NCBI RefSeq assembly: GCF_018614975.1
Contig: NZ_JAGGNR010000012.1
Span: forward strand, 62,001 to 126,000
Source of the DNA: Paenibacillus polymyxa
GTDB taxonomy: Bacteria > Bacillota > Bacilli > Paenibacillales > Paenibacillaceae
DNA length: 64,000 bases
Reading direction: 5' to 3'
Shown here: positions 17,067 to 24,806 of the stretch, piece after piece
Position numbering within the stretch: position 1 is the first letter of the stretch
How the letters are laid out: each line of letters starts with the position of its first letter
Notes under the pieces: generated by a model
Databases searched by the model: none
What the model saw: only the letters and a program-made list of their open reading frames with translations
Told to the model about the DNA's origin: nothing
Program-made: the position numbers and the translations under genes

Positions 17067-17972
17067 ATGGTGGAAAAATCAGTTAAGCTGAAATATGGAG
17101 AAAATCCTCACCAGAAAGCTACATGGTTACAACCTTCGCACACCATTTTGCTTGATGATTCATATCTATCATTTAATGATGTTATAAATATTAATCTTGG
17201 TTTTGGTTTTCTTAGGTATTTCTCCGAACCACTAGGAGTCATCATTAAACATGCAAACATCGTTGGTTTATCTGTTAGCGAATCTTTTTCTATTCGATGG
17301 AGGGAAGCAGTAAAGACCGACTCAAGGGCTGCTAATAATGGCATCCTAATGGTCAATCACTCACTGACTATTGCTAATATCCGTGAAATCGAATCTTTTC
17401 CATTTGACGGTGTTGTAGCACCTGCTTATGAAAAAAACACGAAAAGCTCACTTCGCTTATTAACAATGAGAAATACAAATCTATTTGATTTGCCAAGAAC
17501 TAAAGTGATTGATCTGTTTGATGGGTCAAAACTTGTCCAAGATACCTTTTTCTCTGCAATAAGGTGTTTGAATGATTTTGATATTTACAAAGGCTCAAAA
17601 CCTTCAACATTTAAAGAGCAAGATGTACTCGTTGCTTGGTATGCTGCATGTTCTATAAAGACAAATTGCGCTGTGATTGTTAAAGAGGGGCAGACCATAG
17701 CGGTTGCTGCTGGCCATCAGGATGGTGTTACTGCAATAGAACATGCGATACATAAGGCGTACTATCATGCCAATGAACAAGATCTTAAAAACAGCGTGAT
17801 CGCAGTTGATGGTAACTTTCCTCATGATATACCATATGAACAAATCTTGAAGGCTAATATTTCTGCATTTATTCTTCCAGGACTAGCGGAAAATGATGAA
17901 ATCCTGCTTGAACAATTTATGAACAGCAACTGCAGCGTTCTTTTTTCAAAAGAAAGGTGTTTTTATCATTAA
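17067..17972 (+). CDS. stand-alone AICAR-transformylase-like protein (PurH C-domain homologue)
   Basis: This 301-residue protein resembles only the formyltransferase domain of PurH, without the IMP cyclohydrolase domain. It opens with 'LKYGENPHQKA' (residues 8-18), carries 'VIIKHANIVGLS' with the Lys-His pair used in catalysis (about 56-67), 'FPFDGVVAPAYEK', 'KTNCAVIVKEGQTIAVAAGH' (about 192-211) and the terminal 'VLFSKERCFYH'. It is shorter than the usual domain of nearly 400 residues. The known reaction is formyl transfer from 10-formyl-tetrahydrofolate to AICAR; here the amine may differ. GGAGGTGG precedes the ATG. It is the first gene of a seven-gene unit, with 18 bases to the next. Confidence 0.8.
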   Translation: MVEKSVKLKYGENPHQKATWLQPSHTILLDDSYLSFNDVININLGFGFLRYFSEPLGVIIKHANIVGLSVSESFSIRWREAVKTDSRAANNGILMVNHSLTIANIREIESFPFDGVVAPAYEKNTKSSLRLLTMRNTNLFDLPRTKVIDLFDGSKLVQDTFFSAIRCLNDFDIYKGSKPSTFKEQDVLVAWYAACSIKTNCAVIVKEGQTIAVAAGHQDGVTAIEHAIHKAYYHANEQDLKNSVIAVDGNFPHDIPYEQILKANISAFILPGLAENDEILLEQFMNSNCSVLFSKERCFYH

Positions 17973-17990
17973 AAACATATAGGTGAGAAT

Positions 17991-18842
17991 ATGACTAACA
18001 ACGTTGAAGAAGTCCAAGGGATAATCAATGAATGCAAGAAATTAGGTTATGCCCTTAAACAAGTAGCATGTCTCAATCAAAAATCACTATTCGAAACTCA
18101 AGAGGTTAATGCATACGGAGAAAAAAGTCTAACTATTGACCTCGTGTTAGAAGAACTTTGTTTGAATTTCTTCAAAGATATTCCGTCAGTGCGTGAAATT
18201 ATTAGTGAAGAAAGTGGATATATTGATTTTAAACGCGGAGACTTCACTATAATAATGGATCCACTTGATGGTACTAAAAATTTTACTATGGGACTATCCT
18301 ATTACGCATGCTCGCTGGCTATTTTAAATAGGCAAGGTGAGGTGTGTGGAGCTTATGTTCTTAATCTAGCTAATGGTCACGAGTATACAGCTGTTAAAGG
18401 TGAGGGCGCATTTAGAAACGGTAATGCAATTCATACTTCAAATCAAAGTAGTATTGGTGATGGAGATGGCATTTTTGTTGGATTAGTTAAGAGTGAACAG
18501 GAATTGCAAGCAATGAAAAAGATCATAGTTGAGTTAAAGAGTTATCGGGCTATGGGGTGTGCTGCATTGGATCTGTGTTGCGTAGCAAATGGTTCGGCAT
18601 CTGTTTTTGTGGATATTAGCAATACGGCAAAATTGATTGATGTTTTGGCTGCTGCTCTGATCCTCGAAGAAGCAGGTGGTTGGGTTACAACTGAAAATGG
18701 CATATCTATTACTCGCTTAACGATGAATGGAAATATCCGAGACATTACATTAAATCAAAAATTTTGGACTCTTGGAGCAACGAACGTTTTGTTGCACAGA
18801 GATTTAGTAGAGAAACTTGAGTTGAAAAAAATAGTTAAATAA
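17991..18842 (+). CDS. inositol-monophosphatase-family phosphatase
   Basis: This 283-residue Mg-dependent phosphatase has the family motifs 'EIISEESGYID' (about residues 64-74, metal-binding Glu), 'IIMDPLDGTKNFTMG' (about 87-101, metal-binding Asp residues and Thr) and, near the C-terminus, 'AKLIDVLAAALILEEAGG' in place of the WDxAA metal motif. Members dephosphorylate inositol phosphates, fructose bisphosphate, histidinol phosphate or 3'-phosphonucleotides such as PAP. Because it sits in a nucleotide-type gene set, a phosphorylated nucleoside or heterocycle is the natural guess. GGTGAG precedes the ATG. The downstream gene begins 22 bases later. Confidence 0.85.
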   Translation: MTNNVEEVQGIINECKKLGYALKQVACLNQKSLFETQEVNAYGEKSLTIDLVLEELCLNFFKDIPSVREIISEESGYIDFKRGDFTIIMDPLDGTKNFTMGLSYYACSLAILNRQGEVCGAYVLNLANGHEYTAVKGEGAFRNGNAIHTSNQSSIGDGDGIFVGLVKSEQELQAMKKIIVELKSYRAMGCAALDLCCVANGSASVFVDISNTAKLIDVLAAALILEEAGGWVTTENGISITRLTMNGNIRDITLNQKFWTLGATNVLLHRDLVEKLELKKIVK

Positions 18843-18864
18843 AAATAACTAAGGAGTGATAGTT

Positions 18865-19518
18865 ATGTTTCCAGCATTAAGTCCAATAACCAAAGAATAT
18901 CAAGGTAGATTATTTGTATTTGATGGTGTCGATGGCGCAGGAAAGACTACCATGATTGAAATGCTAGCAGATAAGTTTCGAAACGAAGGTAAAGAAGTTC
19001 TCATAACTATGCAGCCAACGCCAGAAATGAGACAACTTCATATTTTCAAAACTTTTATTTATGAACCGGACAAACGACATCTTGTGGACTATAATGCGCT
19101 GCAGATGTATATGATAGCAGATCGTCTCCAACATTATAAAGAAGTAATAGAGCCTGCTCTCCGTGAAGGAGTTTATGTCATTAGTGATCGTTATATTTTC
19201 ACTATGCTTGCAACAATGGTAGCACGTGGGAACTCGCCAGAACCATGGTTAGAAGAGATACTACCATCCATCCATCAACCTCATGCTTCATTTCTTATGG
19301 ATGTTGATTTAGAAACCAGTATAGCTCGAATAAAACAACGTAAAAGCTTTGAAGATTCCTACGTTGAGCGTGAACATCTGGAGAAGAGTTTGACTAGCTA
19401 TCGGAGTGTAGGCGAGTGTTACAATATGCATGTGATTTCGTCAGCAGATTTAGGAATTGAAGATGCATTTTCTAGAATAGCATCTATTGTAGGGCAGTTA
19501 GAGGTGAGTAACTATTGA
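18865..19518 (+). CDS. thymidylate-kinase-like nucleotide kinase
   Basis: This 217-residue P-loop kinase of the dTMP kinase fold has 'FVFDGVDGAGKTTMIEML' (Walker A, residues 19-36), 'VYVISDRYIFTMLA' (the DR(Y/W) motif) and a lid segment 'IKQRKSFEDSYVEREHLEK'. The cell will have its own Tmk elsewhere, so this copy may act on an unusual nucleotide or phosphorylated intermediate. I preferred ATG 18865, eight bases after AAGGAG, over the GTG at 18856 that overlaps that ribosome site. Its stop codon overlaps the proposed ATT start of the next gene. Confidence 0.85.
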   Translation: MFPALSPITKEYQGRLFVFDGVDGAGKTTMIEMLADKFRNEGKEVLITMQPTPEMRQLHIFKTFIYEPDKRHLVDYNALQMYMIADRLQHYKEVIEPALREGVYVISDRYIFTMLATMVARGNSPEPWLEEILPSIHQPHASFLMDVDLETSIARIKQRKSFEDSYVEREHLEKSLTSYRSVGECYNMHVISSADLGIEDAFSRIASIVGQLEVSNY

Positions 19519-20053
19519 TCGTCTGAGAGAACTTGTTTCCGAATCTATTATTTATGAACAAATCGTCCGTCGTTCGGGTGGTATTTGTGATGTTTATGTG
19601 GATACAGCGCGATTACTTTATAATTCAGAAATTCTTGCTATAGCAGCTGAGAAAATGCTTAATATTGCGTATTCAAGGGGAGCAACTCATATAGGAGGAG
19701 AAGCGACCTCTGCCTTACCTCTTATTGGTGCAATTACGTCATTAAGCTTCTTAAAAGGGAGGGGACTGTCTGGCTTCATGATTCGGAAGGAACTTAAGCC
19801 TTATGGGAAATCTAACTTGATCGAAGGAGAAATTCCTACAGGTAGTCGTGTTCTGCTTGTTGACGATGTGACTGGCACTGGATCAGCTGCTGTAAGGTGT
19901 TGTGGAATTTTGCAATCTGCGGGGGTTGAGATTGTTGGTTACTCATCTATCGTAGACCGACAGGAACAAGCAAGCCAATCTTTGTGCGAACAATTTAGCG
20001 TTGAGTTACTTCCTCTCTTGACAATAGGAGACTTTCAAGGAGTGAAAATATGA
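19514..20053 (+). CDS. orotate-phosphoribosyltransferase-like protein, apparent ATT start
   Basis: This type I phosphoribosyltransferase of 179 residues carries the PRPP-binding motif 'VLLVDDVTGTGSAAV' (about residues 114-128), 'GGEATSALPLIGAI' (about 57-70) and 'FMIRKELKPYGKSNLIEG' (about 82-99), as in PyrE. Protein-like sequence ('LRELVSESIIYEQIVRRSGG') extends upstream of the first standard start, GTG 19598, which would cut the N-terminal helix. The frame opens after a TGA at 19505-19507. Its only well-placed start is ATT 19514, with GAGGTGAG at 19501-19508 and an overlap with the kinase stop. It ends overlapping the next ATG by four bases. Confidence 0.75.
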   Translation: MDRLRELVSESIIYEQIVRRSGGICDVYVDTARLLYNSEILAIAAEKMLNIAYSRGATHIGGEATSALPLIGAITSLSFLKGRGLSGFMIRKELKPYGKSNLIEGEIPTGSRVLLVDDVTGTGSAAVRCCGILQSAGVEIVGYSSIVDRQEQASQSLCEQFSVELLPLLTIGDFQGVKI

Positions 20054-20856
20054 TTGATCAACCAATAGGGATTATCGGAGGCAGTGGTATTTACAGTCTG
20101 TTAGAAAATTCTGAATCTAACATGGTTACAACTTCATTTGGTAATCCTTCTTCTGTAGTTCAATCTGGGATTATCTCAGGAAAGCGGGTACATTTTATAG
20201 CAAGACATGGTTTAAATCATGAATTTCCTCCTCATAAAATCAATTATCGTGCCAATATTCAAGCGTTGTATGAGTTAGGGGTAAGAAAGATAATAGCAAC
20301 ACATGCAGTAGGTAGTTTGAATTCGTTGATGGTACCAGGCGATTTTGTATTGTCCAATCAATTTGTGAACAGAACTTGGGGACGGCATGACACATTCTTT
20401 GATGGTCCAGAAACAGTTCACATTTCGACTAGTGATCCCTTTTGTTGTGAATTAAGAAGTTTAATGAAGGAGTCATTAATATCTGGTGGATATCGTCATC
20501 ATAATGAAGCTGTAATGCTAGTGATACAAGGTCCAAGGTTTAATACACGTGCAGAAAATAGAATATATTATAACGAAGGAAACGATGTCATATCAATGAC
20601 CGGATACCCAGAAGCAGTATTAGCTCGTGAACGTGGAATATGTTATATGTCACTAGGTATTGTCACAGATCTGGCTTGTGTAATGAATAGTTCGGATCAT
20701 CCTGAAATGCCTTCATCTCATGAAGATGTTGTCAATAATTCTAATGCTTCTTTCTTAAAGATCACTGATGTGTTGAAAATTTCCTTAGATAAATTTGAGA
20801 CGAAGAATTTAAAGTGCACATGCATTGATTCATTAAAAGGAGCGTATGTAGAATGA
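20050..20856 (+). CDS. MTAP/PNP-family nucleoside phosphorylase
   Basis: This 268-residue protein matches S-methyl-5'-thioadenosine phosphorylase and related purine nucleoside phosphorylases: 'IGIIGGSGIYSLL' (residues 6-18), 'FIARHGLNHEFPPHKINYRANI' covering the phosphate site (about 50-71), 'IIATHAVGSLN' and 'VISMTGYPEAVLARERGICYMSLGIVTDLA' in the C-terminal half. Such enzymes split a nucleoside with phosphate into a free base and a sugar 1-phosphate. It overlaps both neighbours by four bases (ATGA), so it is translated with them. In this cluster it may free a nucleobase for the TrpB-like enzyme, which is inference. Confidence 0.87.
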   Translation: MIDQPIGIIGGSGIYSLLENSESNMVTTSFGNPSSVVQSGIISGKRVHFIARHGLNHEFPPHKINYRANIQALYELGVRKIIATHAVGSLNSLMVPGDFVLSNQFVNRTWGRHDTFFDGPETVHISTSDPFCCELRSLMKESLISGGYRHHNEAVMLVIQGPRFNTRAENRIYYNEGNDVISMTGYPEAVLARERGICYMSLGIVTDLACVMNSSDHPEMPSSHEDVVNNSNASFLKITDVLKISLDKFETKNLKCTCIDSLKGAYVE

Positions 20857-22070
20857 TTAGTAAGTGGCTTAATGTTCGTAGTCTGCTTAGTACAGAACAG
20901 CTGAGTAATATTTATAAATATGAACAAATAGATAATTATAGGGATTTTCACCCGAACGAAGTTATAAATCATGCATTATCTAAAGAAAGATGGATAGATA
21001 TACCACAACAATTATTAGAAAACTATCAGATGATAGGTCGACAAACACCGTTAAAACGAGCTTTTCGTCTAGAAAAAGCTTTTGGGACAAACAATAAAAT
21101 TTATATCAAACGTGAAGATACTTTAAGTAATGGAAGCTTTAAAATAACTTCTGCATTGCCACAAGCTTATTATGGATCAATTGAGGGAAAGTCATCTGTA
21201 ATTACTGAAACCGGTGCAGGTCAGACAGGAGTTGCTGCTGCGCTTGCTGCGAAATTGACTGGTATGGATTGTAAAGTTTATATGGTCCGTAATTCGTATG
21301 ATTTGAAAAAACTCCGAAGACTTATGATGGAAATGTACGGAGCTAAAGTTATTGCTTCGCCGAGTGAGTATACAAATATTGGAAGGGACCTTATAGAAAA
21401 AGGTGAGAAATATGGTTCAATTGCTCTTGCCACTTCTGAAGTAATGGAAGAAATCTCTCAAACCAATGGGAGTATGAATATCGCAGGCTCTTTATTTGAC
21501 TTTGTCCTCACATATAATACACTAATTGGTCTGGAAGTAATTGAGCAGTTAATTAACAATAATATTGAACCAGATATAGTAATTGGCTGTGTTGGCGGAG
21601 GTAGCTCTTTTGGAGGTTTTGCGTTGCCGCTTTTAGATTATTATGGAGATAGATTGGAAAGAGTCGTTTGTACCGAATCAAGTGCTATCCCTACCCTCAC
21701 AGAGGGAAGCTATATTTACGACTATGCGGATGGAAATGGAGGAGGAAATAAGTTGCTCATGTACTCTTTGGGGTGTGACTTTAAGGCACCGGGTTTACAC
21801 GCTTCTGGATTACGTTACCACGCAGCGTCCCCTATCCTTTCACATTTTGTTCATGAGGGTACTATTGAAGCCCAAGCGTATGATGAGACGGAGGCAATGA
21901 AATCAGCCATTGAATTTGCGAGGGAGGAGGGGGTGGTTGCTTCTCCGGAGAGTTCTTATACCTTACATGCAATAAAAGAAATGTGTAAAGAATATGACAA
22001 TAAAAATATAGTAGCTTTACTGACAGGAAATGGTCAGTTGGACCTTGAGTCTTACGGTGGTTTTTTATGA
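20853..22070 (+). CDS. TrpB2-like PLP-dependent synthase
   Basis: This 405-residue enzyme aligns by eye along its whole length with TrpB2-type tryptophan synthase beta chains: 'IYIKREDTLSNGSFKITSAL' with the PLP Lys, 'TETGAGQTGVAAALAAKLTG' with the catalytic Glu, 'VYMVRNSYDLKKLRRLMME', the phosphate loop 'GCVGGGSSFGGFALPLL', 'LHASGLRYHAASPI' and 'LLTGNGQLDLESYGGFL'. Canonical TrpB has His before and Asn two after the PLP Lys; here they are Phe and Thr, so a changed substrate is likely. The chemistry expected is joining a nucleophile to C-beta of serine or phosphoserine. No TrpA partner is present. Start overlaps the upstream stop by four bases. Confidence 0.85.
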   Translation: MISKWLNVRSLLSTEQLSNIYKYEQIDNYRDFHPNEVINHALSKERWIDIPQQLLENYQMIGRQTPLKRAFRLEKAFGTNNKIYIKREDTLSNGSFKITSALPQAYYGSIEGKSSVITETGAGQTGVAAALAAKLTGMDCKVYMVRNSYDLKKLRRLMMEMYGAKVIASPSEYTNIGRDLIEKGEKYGSIALATSEVMEEISQTNGSMNIAGSLFDFVLTYNTLIGLEVIEQLINNNIEPDIVIGCVGGGSSFGGFALPLLDYYGDRLERVVCTESSAIPTLTEGSYIYDYADGNGGGNKLLMYSLGCDFKAPGLHASGLRYHAASPILSHFVHEGTIEAQAYDETEAMKSAIEFAREEGVVASPESSYTLHAIKEMCKEYDNKNIVALLTGNGQLDLESYGGFL

Positions 22071-23023
22071 TTCGGATGCATTTAAATGAGAATCCATTAG
22101 TAAAGCAGCGATATTGTCGTTATCCTGATCCTCAATATGGAGAACTTCGTAGTTTGTTACGTAAGCAATTCGGACTGAAACATACTGAAGTGTTAATTGG
22201 AAATGGTTCGACAGAAATCATTACAGCTATATTTCTATGGGCTCATCTTAATCAAAAAAAAATAGTTTTTCCATGGCCATCTTATATTTTGTATCAAGAA
22301 CTGGAGTATCTATTCAAGACTGATGTAACTCGAATTTCTTTTGGTTTAGATGAGTGGGATATTGAGAAAATTGCAGATGCAGTGCCTGAGAATGGTTTAC
22401 TAATTCTATGCAATCCTAATAATCCCACGGGCAGATATCTACCAAGAGAGGCTATTCGGCGTTTAATATCGAAATTGCCAGTCTCAGCTACTGTTCTGTT
22501 AGATGAGGCATACATTGAATATGTTGATGTAGAGAATGAAGAACACGGTCTAACTGACGCGGATTTTATACAAAAATGCATTGTTGTACGTACATTTTCT
22601 AAGTTTTATGGACTTGCGGGATGGAGAATAGGATATGCACTACTGTCCTCTGATTTATTTAAAACATTGAGGCCATATTTACAACTGTGGAATGTAAGTG
22701 CTCCTGCTTTAGAAATTGCTACAAGCTGTGTCTTAGACCAGAAAAGATTTCTGGAAGGTAAACAAAAAACGTTACATTTAAGAGATTATCTTAGTGGGGT
22801 TTTAAAAAAGACTGGATTTTCGGTTTTGCCGTCCCAAACGAATTTTTTGTGCTTTACACATCCGAACATAGACATGTGGATAGAAACTTGGAAAAATGAA
22901 GGTTATCTTATCAATCTTTTATTACCTTTTGTAGATTCTGAATTAAATTCCTATGTGCGGTTGTCGATTGAAGAAGATGATATAATGGAAAAATTCTTAC
23001 AATGCATCTTAAAAGAAAGATAG
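22067..23023 (+). CDS. HisC/CobD-like class I/II aminotransferase
   Basis: This 318-residue PLP enzyme begins 'MIRMHLNENPLVKQRYCRYPDPQYGELR', the usual N-terminus of histidinol-phosphate aminotransferase and threonine-phosphate decarboxylase relatives. It has 'CNPNNPTGRYLP' (about residues 112-123), 'LLDEAYIEY' (PLP-ring Asp, about 144-152) and 'RTFSKFYGLAGWRIGYAL' with the Schiff-base Lys (about 173-190). It is somewhat shorter than HisC. It overlaps the TrpB-like gene by four bases and is the last gene of the unit. A role in transaminating or decarboxylating the amino acid made by the TrpB-like enzyme is inference. Confidence 0.87.
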   Translation: MIRMHLNENPLVKQRYCRYPDPQYGELRSLLRKQFGLKHTEVLIGNGSTEIITAIFLWAHLNQKKIVFPWPSYILYQELEYLFKTDVTRISFGLDEWDIEKIADAVPENGLLILCNPNNPTGRYLPREAIRRLISKLPVSATVLLDEAYIEYVDVENEEHGLTDADFIQKCIVVRTFSKFYGLAGWRIGYALLSSDLFKTLRPYLQLWNVSAPALEIATSCVLDQKRFLEGKQKTLHLRDYLSGVLKKTGFSVLPSQTNFLCFTHPNIDMWIETWKNEGYLINLLLPFVDSELNSYVRLSIEEDDIMEKFLQCILKER

Positions 23024-23108
23024 GGTGAGGAATAAAATGAAAAATATATTGTCGATTTAATCTGAATATTTCATTGCTATATAGCATAGTTTGATGGTAA
23101 AAATTATT

Positions 23109-24277
23109 CTATATAAGTTGAACTAAAGATTAGAAAACTATGGTAAGGATTTCGTGGCTACTTGTCGAAGTAATATAGATAGTAACTTCAGACAGGCAGG
23201 GGAATGTAATGGACCATAGAGCATCGTTTCAAGAGATTGAAACCGCAATGAAGCAAGCGAAAAAACGGCGGATGTACGAACGATACCAAACCGTATACTT
23301 ATATCTACAAGGAACTGAAATCGAACAAATTGCCCAGATCATCAATCGAGCCGCGAAAACCGTAAAAGGTTACATTAGGGCGTATCAGACAGGAGGACTT
23401 TCGGGTCTCCAAATGAATCATTCACCAGGTGCGCCTGTTCGACTAACTGCTGAACAACAAGAACAGTTGAAACAAACGATCGTAAGCTCCGTTCCGCATG
23501 ATGTAGGTTTCACGGCACGGCACAATTGGACACTAGAGATCATTTCTGCCCTGATTGAGCGGGAGTTTGGAGTCACCTATTCGCTTCGTGGCATTTCCAA
23601 GATGATGCATCGTCAGGGACTAAGTTACACCAAACCAACGTATACCTTAGCAGCGGCGAATGAAGAAAAACAACGAATCTTTACAGAGTCAACGTTTCCT
23701 GACTTAAAAAAAGAGTGATCAAGGACGAAATTCAGCACGTCCTTTTTGAAGATGAATCTATGATTCGTGACTACCAAGCGATTCAGAAAACGTGGTTTCT
23801 CCGCGGCAAGCAACGGATTATTCCAACCACAGGTAAACATCGCGGAGTCAAGCTGCTGGCAACCGTGGACTACGGAACAGGCAAGATTGTGTGGCAAGAA
23901 GATGAACAGTACACAGCAGAAACATTTCTAGGTTTCTTGAAAAAAGTGGTGCTGAATACCCCACAGGGAAAATGGTGATGATCTTGGACAATGCCCGAAT
24001 CCATCATGCAAAGCTACTGATCCCGTTCCTCACGGAGATGAAAGATCGGCTTGAACTGGTATTCTTGCCCCCTTACAGCCCTCAACTGAATGCCGTCGAG
24101 GGGTTATGGAAATGGCTGAAATCCGATGTAATTAACAACGTCTTCTACCACACAGTCACTGAAATTCGCATCAACGTAGAGCAATTCATGAACGAGATTA
24201 TGAAAGTGCCTTTGACAATCATTGATCGGCTCTGTGTCAGGTTCTAGCGAGTCGTTTCTTTAGTTCAATCTATATAG
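23109..24277 (+). mobile_element. IS630-family insertion sequence
   Basis: The terminal inverted repeats are CTATATAAGTTGAACTAAAGA (23109-23129, given in two parts: CTATATAAGTTG and AACTAAAGA) and the near-complement ending CAATCTATATAG at 24257-24277. The element is about 1.17 kb, the normal size for IS630. It carries a helix-turn-helix plus DDE transposase in three overlapping frames. It ends the low-GC biosynthetic block. The same terminal core TTGAACTAAA bounds the short repeat at 62544-62771, and a fragment of the transposase lies at 27757-27838. Confidence 0.88.
23209..24247 (+). pseudogene. IS630 transposase with a slippery site and one extra frameshift
   Basis: Frame 1 (23209-23718) encodes an HTH region ('IAQIINRAAKTVKGYIRAYQ') and Winged-helix part. 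At 23705-23712 an A7 run (TTA AAA AAA G) just before the stop allows a -1 shift into frame 2 (about 23715-23978), with 'HVLFEDESMIRDY' (first catalytic Asp). A second -1 shift is needed at the run GGAAAATGG (23968-23976) to reach frame 3, with 'MILDNARIHHAK' and 'LPPYSPQLNAVEGLWKWLK' (second Asp and Glu). The first shift looks programmed; the second looks like a lost A, which would make the gene inactive. Confidence 0.8.
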
Positions 24278-24476
24278 TAGGAGTGCAATTAATAGATTAG
24301 CAGAAGTGTTCAGCTTTATTGAACTTCTACTATTCATTCTGTGAATGTACATGTTTTTAAACCTTACAAATATGGCTGAAAATGAAGATTCAGAAACTAA
24401 ATTGTTACGCTTTTACGTACCACAACCTTTTTCTTTATATGTTAACCTTTCCGTATTAAACAAAGGAGAGGTTAAC

Positions 24477-24746
24477 ATGGAAAATACCAACAGCGAAGAC
24501 CTCGCTTTGCAGTACACACAACTTGTCCAACAAGAAGACGATTACGTAGACCAACTGGTCACATGCAACAAACTTATATTGGACGCCATGGACATCATCG
24601 CGAAGCGGGCGGGGGTGCTTCATATGGACACGGTGAAACAGGCTGCGTACCATCTGCACGCCATGGAACAGGATCTAAACCGAAAGTTATTCGAAGTACG
24701 GCTGGAGAAGAGCATCTTGGCAAATCAAATGAGCCAGTCTATATAA
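24477..24746 (+). CDS. small helical hypothetical protein (89 aa)
   Basis: ATG 24477 is preceded by AAAGGAGAGG, which decides this start over the longer frame from 24345. The product is acidic, without membrane segments, and almost wholly helical ('LALQYTQLVQQEDDYVDQLVT', split across residues 8-28, then 'AAYHLHAMEQDLNRKLFEV'). It may form a coiled coil. It lies just after the IS630 element and ahead of a terminator. I do not recognise the family. Confidence 0.6.
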   Translation: MENTNSEDLALQYTQLVQQEDDYVDQLVTCNKLILDAMDIIAKRAGVLHMDTVKQAAYHLHAMEQDLNRKLFEVRLEKSILANQMSQSI

Positions 24747-24763
24747 AACCACTTTAACTAAAG

Positions 24764-24806
24764 GACAGTACAGGATCATATAACATGATCTTGAGCTGTC
24801 TTTTTG
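24764..24806 (+). terminator. Rho-independent terminator (copy A)
   Basis: GACAG..CAGGATCAT pairs with ATGATCTTGAGCTGTC and TTTTT follows. A diverged copy with the same layout is at 28217-28260, at the left end of the second duplicate. Confidence 0.7.

Noticed and set aside
17067..23023. Whether the seven-gene block is an ordinary purine or histidine operon
   Set aside because: It lacks the other pur and his genes, the PurH part is only one domain, and a TrpB-like and dTMP-kinase-like gene would not belong there.
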